This document shows positions 39,483 through 51,400 of a DNA stretch of 64,000 nt, piece after piece. The position numbers were made by a program, and so were the translations under genes. Within the stretch, counting starts at the first letter, position 1, and every line of letters starts with the position of its first letter. Source of the stretch: Akkermansia muciniphila. GTDB taxonomy: Bacteria > Verrucomicrobiota > Verrucomicrobiia > Limisphaerales > BJHT01. The DNA is taken from positions 62,001 through 126,000 of the forward strand of contig CAMAUZ010000001.1 in NCBI GenBank assembly GCA_945861535.1, written 5' to 3'. A model generated the notes under the pieces. It saw only the letters and a list, made by a program, of their open reading frames with translations. It had not been told where the DNA came from and ran no database searches.

Positions 39483-39770
39483 TCAGTCAATGATCACGAC
39501 CTGCAGATTCTGGCGGTCGATGGCGAACCGTTTGCCGGCGGTGGCTGGGGGGACTGCTTTGATCAGCTTGGCTGTTATCAGCGCGCCAAAATCCTGCGGC
39601 AGCTTGTTGTTCGCCTCGAGGTAGTGATGCACCGCATCGGTGAGTTTGCGTTCCACGGGATTGGTGCGCGCCGAGCCGGGTGGCGCGGTGGGGAGGAGGT
39701 CTTCGATTCTTTCCAAGCCGAGACTTGGTCCGGTTACCGGCGGGGGAACGGCGGGAGTTTCGGGGCGCAT
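39483..39770 (-). CDS. Hypothetical protein, 95 aa, possibly N-terminally truncated
   Basis: From ATG 39770. Residues of about 1-35 are Pro/Thr-rich; the rest is a compact segment: VERKLTDAVHHYLEANNKLP, QDFGALITAKLIKAVPPATA and GKRFAIDRQNLQVVIID. The LP-x-D/S-F-x-x-L pattern with P-P-x-x-x-G-K-x-x-x-I-D is common in small verrucomicrobial proteins of unknown function. The frame continues upstream to 39884, but there it enters a half repeat of family E. The original N-terminus, perhaps with a signal peptide, may have been lost. Confidence 0.55.
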   Translation of the reverse strand: MRPETPAVPPPVTGPSLGLERIEDLLPTAPPGSARTNPVERKLTDAVHHYLEANNKLPQDFGALITAKLIKAVPPATAGKRFAIDRQNLQVVIID

Positions 39771-39810
39771 TCGCCCGCCGTCAGAGACCCGCCGTTCCGC
39801 TGGTTCAGGT

Positions 39811-39850
39811 GCTTCCCTTGAGTTTTGAACTTTGAGCTTTGAGCTTCGAG
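39811..39850. repeat. Half element of family E (right arm)
   Basis: CTTCCCTTGAGTTTTGAACT followed by TTGAGCTTTGAGCTTCGAG is the right-arm sequence of family E without a nearby left arm. It lies 110 bases beyond the histidine kinase stop. Confidence 0.7.
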
Positions 39851-39961
39851 CGTCTCCAAAACCGCGTCCTACCCACCCAACCACTCACCGCCGGACGCGC
39901 TCCTCGGGGTAGGTCATCTCCTGACCATCCCCCCACGAAACATCGCCGCTGCCCGGTGGGA

Positions 39962-42640
39962 TCAGGAGACGGCGGGGCCAACCATCGCATCCAAACATTG
40001 CCGCACGGTCCGGGCCAGCAGGGCCGGTGGGAAGGGCTTCTGCAGAAAGTTCAGGCCGTGAACGAGCGGAAAGTCCCGCCCCAGCAGGTCCGGGCTGTAG
40101 CCGCTGGTGTAGAGCACCTTCAAGGCGGGCTTCTCCTGCCGCAGTTTTTCGGCCAGTTCGCGCCCGGTCATGCCTTCCGGCATGACCATGTCCGTCAACA
40201 GCAGGTCGATGCTCCGGTGATGCTGCGCCCAGACCGGCAGGGCCGCGGGGCCGGACCCGGCCTCGTGAACCTGATAGCCGTGCTTGCGCAAAACCAGGCA
40301 GACCAAGGCGCGCAATGTCGGCTCGTCCTCGACCACGAGCACCGTCTCGTGGCCGCCCCGCACTTCGGTTCGCGACGGCGGCTCCAGCGTGGCGCGCGCG
40401 GGTTCGGCCGGGGCGGGATGCGCTGCGCACGGCAGAAAAATACGGAAGGTCGTCCCCCGTCCCACCTGGCTGTCCACTTCGATCCAGCCGTGGTGCTGAT
40501 TGACGATGCCGTAGGCGGTGGCCAGGCCGAGGCCGGTGCCTTTGCCGACTTCCTTGGTGGTAAAGAACGGCTCGAAAATATGCGGCAGATTTTCGGGCGC
40601 GATGCCGGCACCGGTGTCCTCGACGGTCAGGCGCACAAACTGCCCGGGCCGGGCCTCGGGATGAAAGGCCCGCTGCACTTCCGTCGTGGTGATGATCTCG
40701 GTGGCGAGCGTCAGGGTGCCGCCGTTCGGCATCGCATCGCGGGCATTGATCGCAAAATTCATCAGCGCCTGTTCGAGCATGCCCCCGTCCGCCTCCACCA
40801 GCGCGGGCAACGGCGAATAGGTGAAGTGCAGGTGGACATCCTCGCCGATCACCCGCCGCAGCAGTTTGGCCAGGCGGCTGACGACCTCGTTCACATCCAG
40901 GCGCTGCAACAAGATCACCTGCTTGCGGCTGAAGGTTAGCAACTGGCGGGTCAGATTGGCCGCCCGGTCGGCCGCCGACAGCACCTGGTGCAGGCTCTCC
41001 TGCGCGTCCCCGCTCAGATCCCCGCGGCTCAGCAGCAGGCTGACGTGCCCCTGCACGATGGTGAGCAGGTTGTTGAAATCGTGCGCCACGCCGCCGGCGA
41101 GCTGGCCGACGGCCTCCATTTTCTGGGCCTGGCGCAACTGCCCCTCGAGGCTGAGCCGCTCGGTGATGTCGCGTGCGTAGCAATGCACTACCAGGTGCGG
41201 CAGGATCGGAAAAAATGACCACGCAATGGTGCGCGCCCCGTGCGTCGCCTCGGTCCGCGTGTGCGACCGCTCGCTCGCCAGGCACTCCTGCACGAGCTGG
41301 GCGGTGTTGACCGGGAGCATTTCTGCCGGATGCCGCTGGCCGAGCGTCAGCGCCATTTCCTGCGCGGCGGCGTTGAAATAAGTGAGGCGGCCATCCACCG
41401 AAAACTCGAGCACCGGATTGGGATTGTGCCGCGCGAAGGCCGCCAGCTTCTGCATCTCCATCTCGGTGTGCTTGCGGTCGGTGATGTCCATCACCACGCC
41501 CGACACGCGCTCCACCGGACCGCTGTCGCCTGCGGCCGAGTTGCCCTTGAGATACATCCAGCGGGTCTCCCCATCCGGCCAGCGCACGCGATGCTCCACT
41601 TCAAACGAACACTCGACCGCCCGCGCCGTATTGAGGTTCTGCTCGACCCAGTCGCGGTCGGACGGATGCACGCAGCCCAGATATGCCGCGATGGTCGGTT
41701 GAAAGCTGCCCGGTGGAAAACCGAACAGCGCCTCGATGCCTGCGGACCAGCTCACCTTGTCGTCCGGCAGATGCCAGCTCCAGGTGGCCAGCCGCGCGGC
41801 GTTGAGGGCGATGTGCAATTGCAGCGCGCTCTCGTGCCGCGCCTCGTCGGCGCGTTTGCGCTCAGTCACGTCGCGGATGAACAATTGCAGGGCCTCGCGC
41901 CCGTGGTGCAGCAGCGGGGCCGCGGTCAACTCGGCGTCCATCATCGAGCCGTCCAGCCGCACCATGCGCTCCTCCAGCACGGGCAGGGTGGCGTTCTCCG
42001 CCGCGACCCGGTTCAGGTCCCAGAGCAGGTGTTGGCGGCAGGCCGGATGGATGAGTTCCAACACGGAGCGGCCGACGATTTCCGCGGGGGTGAAGGCGCG
42101 AAACAGCCGCAGGGCCGCGCGATTGATCAGCACCACCTCCTCGCCGCAGAGCACCAGCATGGCGTCCGGCGACAACTCGACCAGCTCCCGGTGCCGCTGC
42201 TCGCTGGCCTCCAGCGCTGCCACGGCGGCCCGTTTCTCGTCCCGCAATTGTTTGGCCGCCAGCGCTTGTTTCACCGCCTCGCCCAGCCGTCCGAGCCGGT
42301 CCTTGAAGAGATAATCCGCGGCGCCCTGGCGGAGCGTCGCGATGGCCTGCTCCTCGTTGATGCCGCTGGAAACCACGATCAGCGGGATGTCCACACCGCG
42401 TTCCTGCAGCAGTTGCAACGCCGCGAGGCCGCTGAACTGGGGCAGGTAGTAGTCGCACAAAATGATTTCCGGCCCGCCATCCAACTGTGCGCAAAAAGCC
42501 TCCTGCGTCTCCACCCGTTCCCCGGTCGGCGCGAAGCCCGCCTTGCGCAATTCGTGCTCGATCAACCTGGCGTCGCCAAGCTGATCTTCGACCAACAACA
42601 CGCGGAGCGGGATCATCGTCAAAAAAATCGTGTCGGGCAT
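39962..42640 (-). CDS. Hybrid sensor histidine kinase (REC-PAS-PAS-PAS-HisKA-HATPase-REC)
   Basis: ATG 42640 gives 892 residues; ATG 42616 is a close alternative, while the frame start at 42724 lies in a repeat. Domains in order: receiver (LRVLLVEDQ, phospho-acceptor D63 in LCDYYLPQ), three PAS-like sensor domains (about 165-510, with the last ending in [10 protein letters not shown]), HisKA with H520 in [11 protein letters not shown], HATPase_c ([43 protein letters not shown]) and a second receiver (VLVVEDEP; D817 in [10 protein letters not shown]). There is no membrane segment, so it senses a cytoplasmic signal. No separate response regulator is adjacent. Half elements of family E flank it on both sides. 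Confidence 0.95.
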   Translation of the reverse strand: MPDTIFLTMIPLRVLLVEDQLGDARLIEHELRKAGFAPTGERVETQEAFCAQLDGGPEIILCDYYLPQFSGLAALQLLQERGVDIPLIVVSSGINEEQAIATLRQGAADYLFKDRLGRLGEAVKQALAAKQLRDEKRAAVAALEASEQRHRELVELSPDAMLVLCGEEVVLINRAALRLFRAFTPAEIVGRSVLELIHPACRQHLLWDLNRVAAENATLPVLEERMVRLDGSMMDAELTAAPLLHHGREALQLFIRDVTERKRADEARHESALQLHIALNAARLATWSWHLPDDKVSWSAGIEALFGFPPGSFQPTIAAYLGCVHPSDRDWVEQNLNTARAVECSFEVEHRVRWPDGETRWMYLKGNSAAGDSGPVERVSGVVMDITDRKHTEMEMQKLAAFARHNPNPVLEFSVDGRLTYFNAAAQEMALTLGQRHPAEMLPVNTAQLVQECLASERSHTRTEATHGARTIAWSFFPILPHLVVHCYARDITERLSLEGQLRQAQKMEAVGQLAGGVAHDFNNLLTIVQGHVSLLLSRGDLSGDAQESLHQVLSAADRAANLTRQLLTFSRKQVILLQRLDVNEVVSRLAKLLRRVIGEDVHLHFTYSPLPALVEADGGMLEQALMNFAINARDAMPNGGTLTLATEIITTTEVQRAFHPEARPGQFVRLTVEDTGAGIAPENLPHIFEPFFTTKEVGKGTGLGLATAYGIVNQHHGWIEVDSQVGRGTTFRIFLPCAAHPAPAEPARATLEPPSRTEVRGGHETVLVVEDEPTLRALVCLVLRKHGYQVHEAGSGPAALPVWAQHHRSIDLLLTDMVMPEGMTGRELAEKLRQEKPALKVLYTSGYSPDLLGRDFPLVHGLNFLQKPFPPALLARTVRQCLDAMVGPAVS

Positions 42641-42698
42641 TGAAGCTTGGCCGGGTTCGAGGGGCAACACCGATTCTGCGGGGAAAAGGCGGGCGAGA

Positions 42699-42743
42699 CT
42701 TAAAGCTCGAAGCTCATGGTTCAAAGCTCAAGAAAAGCTCCGA
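42699..42743. repeat. Half element of family E (left arm)
   Basis: TTAAAGCTCGAAGCTCATGG, then TTCAAAGCTCAAGAAAAGCTC, is a variant of the left arm. It lies just upstream of the histidine kinase start, facing the half element at 39811-39850. Confidence 0.65.
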
Positions 42744-42937
42744 GGTCCAAGCAGCAACTACCGATTGGTCCGGCTTTTTTGTAGCGGAAGTCCCTTTTTT
42801 TGCGGCAGCGGGGGCAGGTGCCGTTCCCCCCCTTATTTCAATGGGGTGGGACGGGGTTTGGGCAGTTTTTTCCAGCCCAAGTTTCGCGGTGCGCGGCAGC
42901 GAAGCTCGTTTTTGCAGGCAAAACGCTCACGACTGAG

Positions 42938-43148
42938 CCGAAGCGATTCAGTTAGGGCGACAGGAGCGCGGCCTTCAGGCCGCAGAAACGTCCGCCCGCA
43001 GCGACCGTGTTACAAGCTACGGACGCGTCCTCCCACTCACCATTGGGTGAGTTCCATAAAGGGTTCGGAAATTCGCTCGCCCTCGACAGGACGCACGCTT
43101 CTGCGGCCTGAAGGCCGCGCTCCTTGCGCCCTCACTGAATGGTTACGG
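42938..43148. repeat. Inverted-repeat element family D, copy 3
   Basis: Arms GGAGCGCGGCCTTCAGGCCG and CGGCCTGAAGGCCGCGCTCC; outer arms CCGAAGCGATTCAGT and ACTGAATGGTTACGG. Its centre contains CACTCACCATTGGGTGAG, which differs from the other two copies. It occupies most of the space between the kinase and the PIG-L gene. Confidence 0.88.
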
Positions 43149-43264
43149 TTTAGCCTCCGCCGGATGCACGCCGCCCTTCCGAGTCGCGCCGTGGCGGACC
43201 GTTGCTTCGCCCGCCGGTTCCGATCCGAGATTTCCACCAGCGCGGCAGCAGCCATTCTCTTTGC

Positions 43265-43951
43265 ATGAAAACTCTCCTCGCACTCGGCGCGCACTACGAT
43301 GACTGCATCTTCGGCATTCCCGGGATTCTCCTCCAAGGCGTCCGCAAACACTACCGGGTCGTCGTGCTCTCCCTCATCGGTGACTACACCAACTGGGCGC
43401 CAGCCAGGGGCCGCGCCGCCGAATTCGTCGAAGGCACCCGCCGCCTCGCGTTGGAGCGCGGTGTCGAGATGCGCTTCCTGAACTTCGCCTCGCACCGCTT
43501 CGATGCACGACTCGAAAACAAGCTGCTGGTGGCCCGTGCCGTCGCGGAAATTAAACCCGACGTGGCCTTCACCCTCTGGAAGGATGACCATCACAACGAC
43601 CACGTCGTCGCCTCCGAACTCACCCGCGTGGCCGTGCGCAACGCCGGACAGATGCTGGAGGGAGTGACTTACCAACCGCCCGGCCGTCTCTATCTCTACG
43701 ACAACGGGCCCCGCCACACGATCGGCTTCACGCCCGACACCTACGTCGATGTGACTGACACCTGGACCGAGGCGCAGGACTGGCTCGGCGCACTCATGGC
43801 GCTGAAGGACAACCGGCCCCATGACCCCACAAAACCCGATGGCGCCAAGCAGGCGAAGGAAACGCTGGCCCGGTATCGTGGCACGTCCTGCGGCGTAAGA
43901 TATGCCGAGGCGCTATGGCTCGGACTCCCCCGCGCGGTGGAGCTCTTGTAA
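43265..43951 (+). CDS. PIG-L-family deacetylase
   Basis: The 228-residue protein from ATG 43265 has the LmbE/PIG-L layout. The zinc motif, usually PHPDDE, reads A-H10-Y-D12-D13-C: both Asp and the His are kept, so zinc binding (H10, D13) and the base (D12) remain, but the final Glu is Cys. The second motif is LWKDDHHNDHVVASE, supplying the third zinc His. The family removes acetyl groups from N-acetylated sugars such as glucosaminyl-inositol. No signal peptide. The next gene follows after 20 bp. Confidence 0.88.
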   Translation: MKTLLALGAHYDDCIFGIPGILLQGVRKHYRVVVLSLIGDYTNWAPARGRAAEFVEGTRRLALERGVEMRFLNFASHRFDARLENKLLVARAVAEIKPDVAFTLWKDDHHNDHVVASELTRVAVRNAGQMLEGVTYQPPGRLYLYDNGPRHTIGFTPDTYVDVTDTWTEAQDWLGALMALKDNRPHDPTKPDGAKQAKETLARYRGTSCGVRYAEALWLGLPRAVELL

Positions 43952-43971
43952 TTCCCGACCACCTTTCCCCA

Positions 43972-45033
43972 ATGCTCACCACCTATCGCACGCTAATCGC
44001 CTTAGCCCTGTTAAAACTTCCCGTGCTTAGTCACGCCGCCGAACCGCCTGCGGCAGGCACGGCCCCGGAAGCTGTGGTATCCCCAGCCGCCCGGGCACTA
44101 GCCTGGCCCACGCTGGAGTGGAAAAAGGGCGCGCCGTCACCGTGGGCACGGGTAGAGTCACCGACCGCCGTCGTGGGCGGGAAACTCTACTTGTTCGGCG
44201 GCTTCACCGACACGCTGGCCGCCTCGAACCAGCTTGATGTCCATGATCCGGTGAGTGACACCTGGACACGGAAACAAGACATGCCGACGCGGGTCACTCA
44301 TCTTAATCCTGCCCTCGACGGACTTACCATCTGGCTCGCCGGAGGTTTCAAAGGCAAACATCCCGGCCCGGTCACTAATGAAGTGTGGAAGTATGATGTC
44401 ACTGCGGACACCTGGACCGCCGGGCCGCCATTGCCGGAGCCGCGCGCGGGCGGAGGCCTCGAAGTCGTCGGGCGTCGGCTCCACTACTTCGGCGGCTACA
44501 AATCCGACCGTCAAACTGACTCCGGCGATCACTGGAGTCTGAACCTTGATGGCGGAAAAACCTGGGAACGCGAAGCGGACCTGCCCACCCCGCGCGGCCA
44601 TCTAAGTTCCGCTGTGCTCGACGGCAAGCTTTACGCCCTCGGCGGCGCTCACGGCCATGATAAGACCCAGAACGATCTCAACCCCTGCCATCGCTTCGAT
44701 CCCGCGACTAAGAAATGGACACAGATCGCCAGCCTGCCCGACGGCCGCAGTCACTTCGAGTCCAGCACCCTCATCCATCAGGGCCGCATCCTGATCGTGG
44801 GTGGCCGCTGCAACCAATCCAAGCCCCCGCGCAATGTCGTAGGGGATTTGTTAGAATATGATCCCAAGACCGATGCCTGGCGCATTGTCGGCGACTTACC
44901 TGTGAAAGTCCTTTCCCCATCCGCGGCCATCATCGCCGGTCGCCTCATCGTCACCGGCGGTGGCCTGAACAACCCCCGCCCCCTCACCGCCGCCACCTGG
45001 ATTGCGCCCCTTCCGACCCAGCCAGTGCGCTGA
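43972..45033 (+). CDS. Exported Kelch-repeat protein
   Basis: ATG 43972 gives 353 residues with a signal peptide (LIALALLKLPVLSHAAE). The rest consists of about six Kelch blades of 45-60 residues: VVGGKLYLFGGFTDTLAASN, VGRRLHYFGGYKSDRQT, LDGKLYALGGAHGHDKTQND and HQGRILIVGGRCNQSK, each followed by a W-x-x-x (or A-W) strand. Together they should form one beta-propeller. Some verrucomicrobial Kelch proteins resemble N-acetylneuraminate epimerase, and a neighbour is a sugar deacetylase, so a sugar-related role is possible. Confidence 0.85.
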   Translation: MLTTYRTLIALALLKLPVLSHAAEPPAAGTAPEAVVSPAARALAWPTLEWKKGAPSPWARVESPTAVVGGKLYLFGGFTDTLAASNQLDVHDPVSDTWTRKQDMPTRVTHLNPALDGLTIWLAGGFKGKHPGPVTNEVWKYDVTADTWTAGPPLPEPRAGGGLEVVGRRLHYFGGYKSDRQTDSGDHWSLNLDGGKTWEREADLPTPRGHLSSAVLDGKLYALGGAHGHDKTQNDLNPCHRFDPATKKWTQIASLPDGRSHFESSTLIHQGRILIVGGRCNQSKPPRNVVGDLLEYDPKTDAWRIVGDLPVKVLSPSAAIIAGRLIVTGGGLNNPRPLTAATWIAPLPTQPVR

Positions 45034-45404
45034 CTGCGACTTGCCCGAAACTATCCAGTCGGTGGGTGATCTACAGACCGGAGAGGCGTGTGTGCTGCAA
45101 CGGGAGAGCGAAACTCCATTCTATCGTTCACCCACATCTCCAGTGTGGACATCAATGTCCAATTGGGTGGCGGCGGGCGTTGTGGGTGGTCGTTTCGGGG
45201 GCCTGGTCGCCGTCGGGTTCGGACTGCCATCGAGCCACGCCGCCGAGTAGGGACTCCTCGCAATTTGGTTCCCCTCCCATCCCACCCGGTCGCTCGGCTA
45301 ATTAAGTTCCCACGGGCAGCCATTTTGAGATAGCCATTTTCGGATGGCTTCCTCATAATGTCAGGGCAGGAAGAAAACATGGTGTGCTAAATGGAAGGCT
45401 AAAA
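45034..45404. other. Intergenic, nothing recognised apart from a ribosome-binding site
   Basis: The 370-base space before the giant protease lacks the inverted-repeat elements found in most other gaps. A small imperfect palindrome (CCACATCTCCAGTGTGG) near 45127 is too short to interpret. I cannot place a promoter with confidence. Confidence 0.45.
45393..45398 (+). promoter_or_regulatory. Ribosome-binding site deciding the start of the giant protease
   Basis: GGAAGG lies six bases before ATG 45405. This favours ATG 45405 over the GTG at 45384, which opens the frame slightly earlier. Confidence 0.6.
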
Positions 45405-48400
45405 ATGAAACTACTTACCCGACTATCTACCTACAATTCGGCGACGAATTCGTTCCTTGCCACTGGTATTTCCGCCGCCGAATCCCCGACCGAAAAAGAC
45501 TCTCTTCCCGTGCCGACACGGGTGGGAACGATTGCCCGCGGCGTGGAGCTTGGTTCTGGCGGAACAGTCGTGGGCAACGCTCCAAGTTGGCGGCGGACTT
45601 GGCTGTTGGCGGGGTTTCTATGGTTCGCCGTGTCCTTCCCACTCGGCGCAGTGCACGAGCCGGAGCACCCCCGCTTGCCTAACTTGGATGCGCGAATCGC
45701 TGCGAAACCGGTCACGGTGGGGCAATCGAACGCCGTGGTGAATCTGCGCGCCCGGCTACCGCAGGCGGCGGTGCAGTTTGATCTGCTCACGGGATCGCCC
45801 AAGTTGATTCTGGCACGCGACGGATTTCTGAGTGGTAAGAATGGCCTGGGGCGGGGTGTTTCGGCGGCAGCAGTGCGGGCCTTTGCCCCGGGTGATCCGC
45901 TTCTGCCCACCAAGGCATTTCTTCAGGAGCACCGCGGTTTATTTGGTCACGGACCCGAGGCGCTGGGGGCGGCCAGGATCACGCGGGATTACGTTGCGAA
46001 ACACAACCGCCTCCACACGGTGATCTGGCAGCAGCAGGTGGATGGCATCCCAGTGCATGAGGGGGTGCTGATGGCGCATACCACGGCGAAAGGAGAGTTG
46101 GTGAACCTGGCGAGTCGTTTTCTCGCCGATCCAGTTCGCGCGGCGAACAACGGGACTTCTAATCGCGCTGCGCTGCTGGCCAATCCCGGCATCACGCCGA
46201 GACAAGCGATTGCCCTCGCGGCTGCCGCGGTGGGAGAAACCGTGACTGCGACTGCTGTCATGGCGGTGGAAGCCCGGTCGAGCGGCGCCGAGAAATACCA
46301 GCGCTTCCGCCATCCCCGGTTGCCGGGCGAAACCCACGCGCGTTTGGTTTGGTTGCCGCTGAACGGGACGGCCTTGCGGCTATGCTGGGACATCGTGCTG
46401 ACGAGCAAACAGCGTGGGGAGATGTTCCGGTTGTTGGTGGATGCGGCTTCCGGCAAAGTGCATGTTCGCCAAGGATTGACCGAGTATATCAGTGACGCGA
46501 CCTATCGGGTTTACACTTCCGACAGTCCGTCACCCTTTTCGCCCAGCCATCCCACGCCGCAGACCAATCTGCCGCCGCTGGTGGCCCGTTCGTTGGTCAC
46601 TCTCAAGGCGCTTAATCTCACCGCCTCACCCAAGGGCTGGATCTACGATGGCTTGAATGAAACCCTGGGTAACAATGTGGACGCCCACCTTGACATTAAC
46701 AGCGACGATCAGCCGGACCTGCCGCGCCCGCAAGGCTCTCCCTTCCGGGTGTTTGATTTTCCCCTGGATCTGACCAAGCCGCCGAGCGCCTATCAGGACG
46801 CGGCGGTGGCGCAGTTGTTCTACTGGTGCAATTTCATGCACGACAAACTCTACGAGCTGGGTTTCACGGAGGCGGCAGGCAATTTCCAGACGGAAAATTT
46901 CAACCGGGGCGGCGTGGGCAATGATGCTTTGCAGGCGGACGCGCAGGATGGTGGCGGAGTGAACAACGCCAATATGTCCACACCGCCAGACGGGCTGGCA
47001 CCACGGATGCAGATGTATGTCTTCGACCACCCGGCACCGGGCCGCGATGGTGATTTGGACGCGGAGGTCATCATTCACGAATACACCCACGGGCTGAGCA
47101 ACCGGCGCGTGGGTGGGGGCGTTGGTATCAGCGCCTTGCAGACCGCGGGCATGGGCGAGGGTTGGTCGGACTTCTATGCCCTCGCGCTGCTGAGCCAGTC
47201 AGGGGACAACGTAAACGGGAATTATGCCATTGGCGGCTATGTCCTGCAAGACTACTACGCTGGCATCCGGCGCTTTCCCTACTCGACTGATCGGACGATC
47301 AATCCGCTGACGTTGAGAGACATTGATCCCAGCTCCGGCAGCACCAACGCTTCCGGCCAGGTGCATAACCAGGGCGAGGTCTGGTGTGTGATCTTGTGGG
47401 AAGCGCGGGCGAATTTGATTAGCAAGTACGGGTGGGCGGTGGGCAATCAACTCATCCTGCAATTGGTGACTGACGGGATGGAGCTTTGCCCCGTCAATCC
47501 TAACTTTATCCAAGCGCGGGATGGCATCCTTCAAGCTGATTTGATCAATAGCGGCGGGGCCAATCAGAGCGAACTCTGGGCGGCGTTTGCCAAACGTGGC
47601 ATGGGTATCAACGCCGTTACTCCGGAGAGCTACACCACCTTCGGCGTGGTGGAATCGTTCGATCCCGCGGATGCTTTGCGAATCCAGCCGGATCTCAGTT
47701 TTGTGACCAGCGGCGGGCGCGGCGGCCCGTTCCAGCCGGTCAGTCAGAGTTATACCTTATCAAATGCTGGCCCGAGCAGTCTGAGTTGGACCGCGGCCAA
47801 GACCCAGCCGTGGGTCAGTGTGTCAGCTTCCAACGGTGCCCTTGCGCCGGGCGAGGTCATCACCGTCACCATTTCCCTGAGTGATACGGCGGCAACCTTG
47901 AGTTCTGGGGGTTACTCGGATACCGTCACCTTCACTGACTTAAGCAGTGGAATTTCCCTGACCCGCGCCGTTCGACTGACGATCAACCCCAGTTTGACCG
48001 AAGCCTTGGATGACCCGAATCGCACCTGGATAACCGGCGGGAGCGCCCCGTGGACGGGACAATTTGTAACTACGCACGATGGTTTGCATGCCGCCGAGAG
48101 CGGCCCAATCAGCGATCGTGAGGAGTCCTGGATGGAGACCACGGTAGCCGGCCCTGGAGCGCTCAGTTTCTGGTGGAAGGTTTCTTCAGAGTCCAACTTC
48201 GACAACCTCAGATTCTATGTGAATGGATCGCAACAGGGTGTCGGCATCTCCGGTGAAACTGACTGGCAGCAGTGGACGGTCGATCTCCCATCCGGAAGCC
48301 AAACCCTGCGCTGGCAATACTCCAAGGATTTTAGCTTCAGCCGGGGTTTGGACCGCGCTTGGGTGGACCAAGTCCTATTGAGCCAGGCTCCCTCAGTGAG

Positions 48401-51400
48401 CACCGGGGATGCCACCCTCATGGGCAGCAGCGCGGCGACCTTCAACGGTTTGGTCAATTCGCACGGCCTTGTCACAGCGGTGATGTTTGAGTACGGGCTG
48501 ACGACAAACTATGGGAACAGCGTGATGGCGATACCGTCGCCGGTGTTTGACAGCGTCTCTGTGGCTGTCAGCGCCGCAGTCAATGGGCTGACGGCGGGCG
48601 TGACTTATCATTATCGAATCACAGCCGCCAACAGTGAGGGCAGCAGCGTGGGCGCGGACGCATTCTTTGTTCTGCCTGTCGATCTGGCAGCGGCCTTGGA
48701 CCTGCCGGGGCTGATTTGGAACACCGGTGGCGGCGCTCCGTGGATGGTGCAGACCAATGTGACGGTGGATGGGGGATACGCCGCGCAGAGTGGTGCCATC
48801 GGAGTTGGTGAGGAGTCATGGATGGAAACCACGATCATGGGTCCGGGAGTGCTCTCCTATTGGTGGAAGGTCTCCTCGGAGTCCGGGTTTGATTATTTGG
48901 AGATCTATCTCAACGGCGTGTTACAAAACGGCCGTATTTCGGGCGAGGTGGACTGGCAATTGCAACGCATCGAGCTGCCTGCGGGACCTCAGACGGTGCG
49001 CTGGCGCTATGTCAAAGACGGCGCCGTCAGCGGCGGGAGTGATAGCGCCTGGGTGGATCAGATCACTTTCATCCCGATGCCCTATGTTTTCACTGGCCCG
49101 GCCTCGCCGATCACCAGCACCGAGGCGACGCTCAACGGGTTCGTCAACGCCAACGGCAAGAGCACCGTGGTGACATTCGAATATGGAGAGTTTCCGATGT
49201 TGGACAACATCGTGACAGCAGTGCCATCTCCAGTGGTGGGCAGCGACACCACCAGTGTGAGTGCGGTGATACGCGGTCTGAGGCCGGACACTTACTATGC
49301 CTATCGGTTAAAGGGGGTAAACCGGAACGGAGCCGGCACTGGCAGTTACGAGATTTTTGTAACGCCGTCTCCGGGGCCTATCGTTACCACGGATAGTGCC
49401 ACGGCGGTGACGGCTTCCGGCGCCACTCTCAATGGGATGGCAAACGCCAATGGCAAGCCCACCGCGGTGACGTTTGATTATGGGTTGACCATTGATTACG
49501 GCAGTACGATTACGGCGGAGCCTTCGACGGCGACCGGTCTCACCAACACCAGTGTCAGCGCGATCGTGACCGGCCTCATGCCCGGCCGGACCTATCATTA
49601 CCGGATCCGAGGCGTGAACGAAGATGCCACCACCACGGGCGCGGATGCGACGCTGACCGTCGGAGTGGAACTGGCCGAAGCTTTGGATACCCCGGGGCGG
49701 ACTTGGACAATGGGCGGGGATCTCCCGTGGGTGGGCCAAGTTGCGGTTACCCTCGACGGCGTTGATGCCGGCCAGAGCGGCACCATTCGGAGCGGTCAGG
49801 AATCTTGGATGGAGACAACTGTCACCGGACCCGGGTTGCTTTCCTTCTGGTCAAAGGTTCCCGCCGAGTTCGGGTTCGATTCTTTGGAATTCTCGGTAAA
49901 CGGTGGGCTGCAATCCGTTAGCTTCGGCGGTGCCTCGGACTGGCGGTACCAAAGCCTCAGGCTGCCGGCTGGGAATCAGACCTTGCGCTGGCGTTACGTA
50001 AAGGACCCTGGTTTCACCAGTAATCCGAGCTCCGCCTGGGTGGATCTGGTCAGTTTCAGCCCGGACATCCAGTTAGTCTGGGGTGCGATTTCTTCACCTC
50101 AGGTTGTGGGAGTGCCCTTTGCGGTCACCATTTCCGCAGCAACGCCGGACGGACTGGCAACCAATTTCACGGGACCGGTGAGCCTCAGTGGCCTGATTGC
50201 CGGTGAGGGGACCAACAACACGTTGCTCGGTGGTGTTTCCCGACCCGAATCCGAAAACAGTGGCACCTTTACTCTTGGCTATTCGTTTACCCCAAACGCC
50301 GATCTGGTGGTGACTCATGTGCGCCATTATGCCGGAACGAAAGTATCGCTTTGGACCGAGAGCGGCACGTTGCTCGCCGCCCGCGAGGTCGTGAGCGTGC
50401 CAGAGACTTGGGTGGAGACACCGCTCGCCACATCTGTCTCGCTGACTGCCGGAGCGACCTATCGTGTGGGTGTGCTGACCGGCGGCGATCGATATTATTT
50501 TGGGTTTGATCTGCCGGGGATATTTACGGATGGAACCATCGTCCAGAGTTACCATTCCGAGACTGATCGGTTTCCGGATATCAGCAATGGTCTCCGCTGG
50601 CCGTTCGTCGATCTTCGCTACACTGTCGGAACTTCGCTGCCAGTGGCCATTTCGCCCATGGTGTCCGGCAATTTTGTGAACGGGGTCTGGACAGGCAATG
50701 TCACAGTACTCGCGGCGGCGACCAACCTGTCGCTGCTGGCGGACGATGGCAGCGGACATGCCGGCAACAGCAGTCCATTTTCAGTAATCAACGCACGGGT
50801 GCCGCAAGTGATCACCTTTTCACCCGTGCGAGACCGGGTGCAGGGTGAGGCGTCGTTTGAGTTGCTCGCGACGGCGAGTTCGGGGTTGCCGGTGTCTTAC
50901 ACCGTGACCACGGGAGTGGCGACGGTGACCGGTAGTGTGGTCAGTGTCACCGGACCCGGCACGGTGACGATCCGGGTCACGCAGGCGGGGAACGGAAGCT
51001 ATCTGGCGGCACCGGCGGTGGAACGGAGTTTCAGCGTGGTCAATCCAGCGGTGCAATTGGCAGGGACGTTGAGTGGCCCGAGGTATGGGCACACGGCTAC
51101 CCGGTTGCTGGACGGAACTCTAGTGGTGGTCGGCGGCACCAATGGCAGTGCGGCGCTCGCAACGGCGGAGTGGTTCAATCCGTCCGCAGGGGTGTGGGTG
51201 GCGAAGGGCAGCATGGCAACGGGTCGCTACCGACACAGTGCGACGTTGCTCGCGAATGGGAAAGTATTGGTGGTCGGGGGAACGACGACCGGGGCGAGTC
51301 TGACGACGGCGGAGCTATACGATCCAGCCACCGGTAGGTGGAGTGCGACCGCGGGGTTAAGTGCCGCGCGGCAGAATCACGAGGCGGTGAGACTGCCGGA

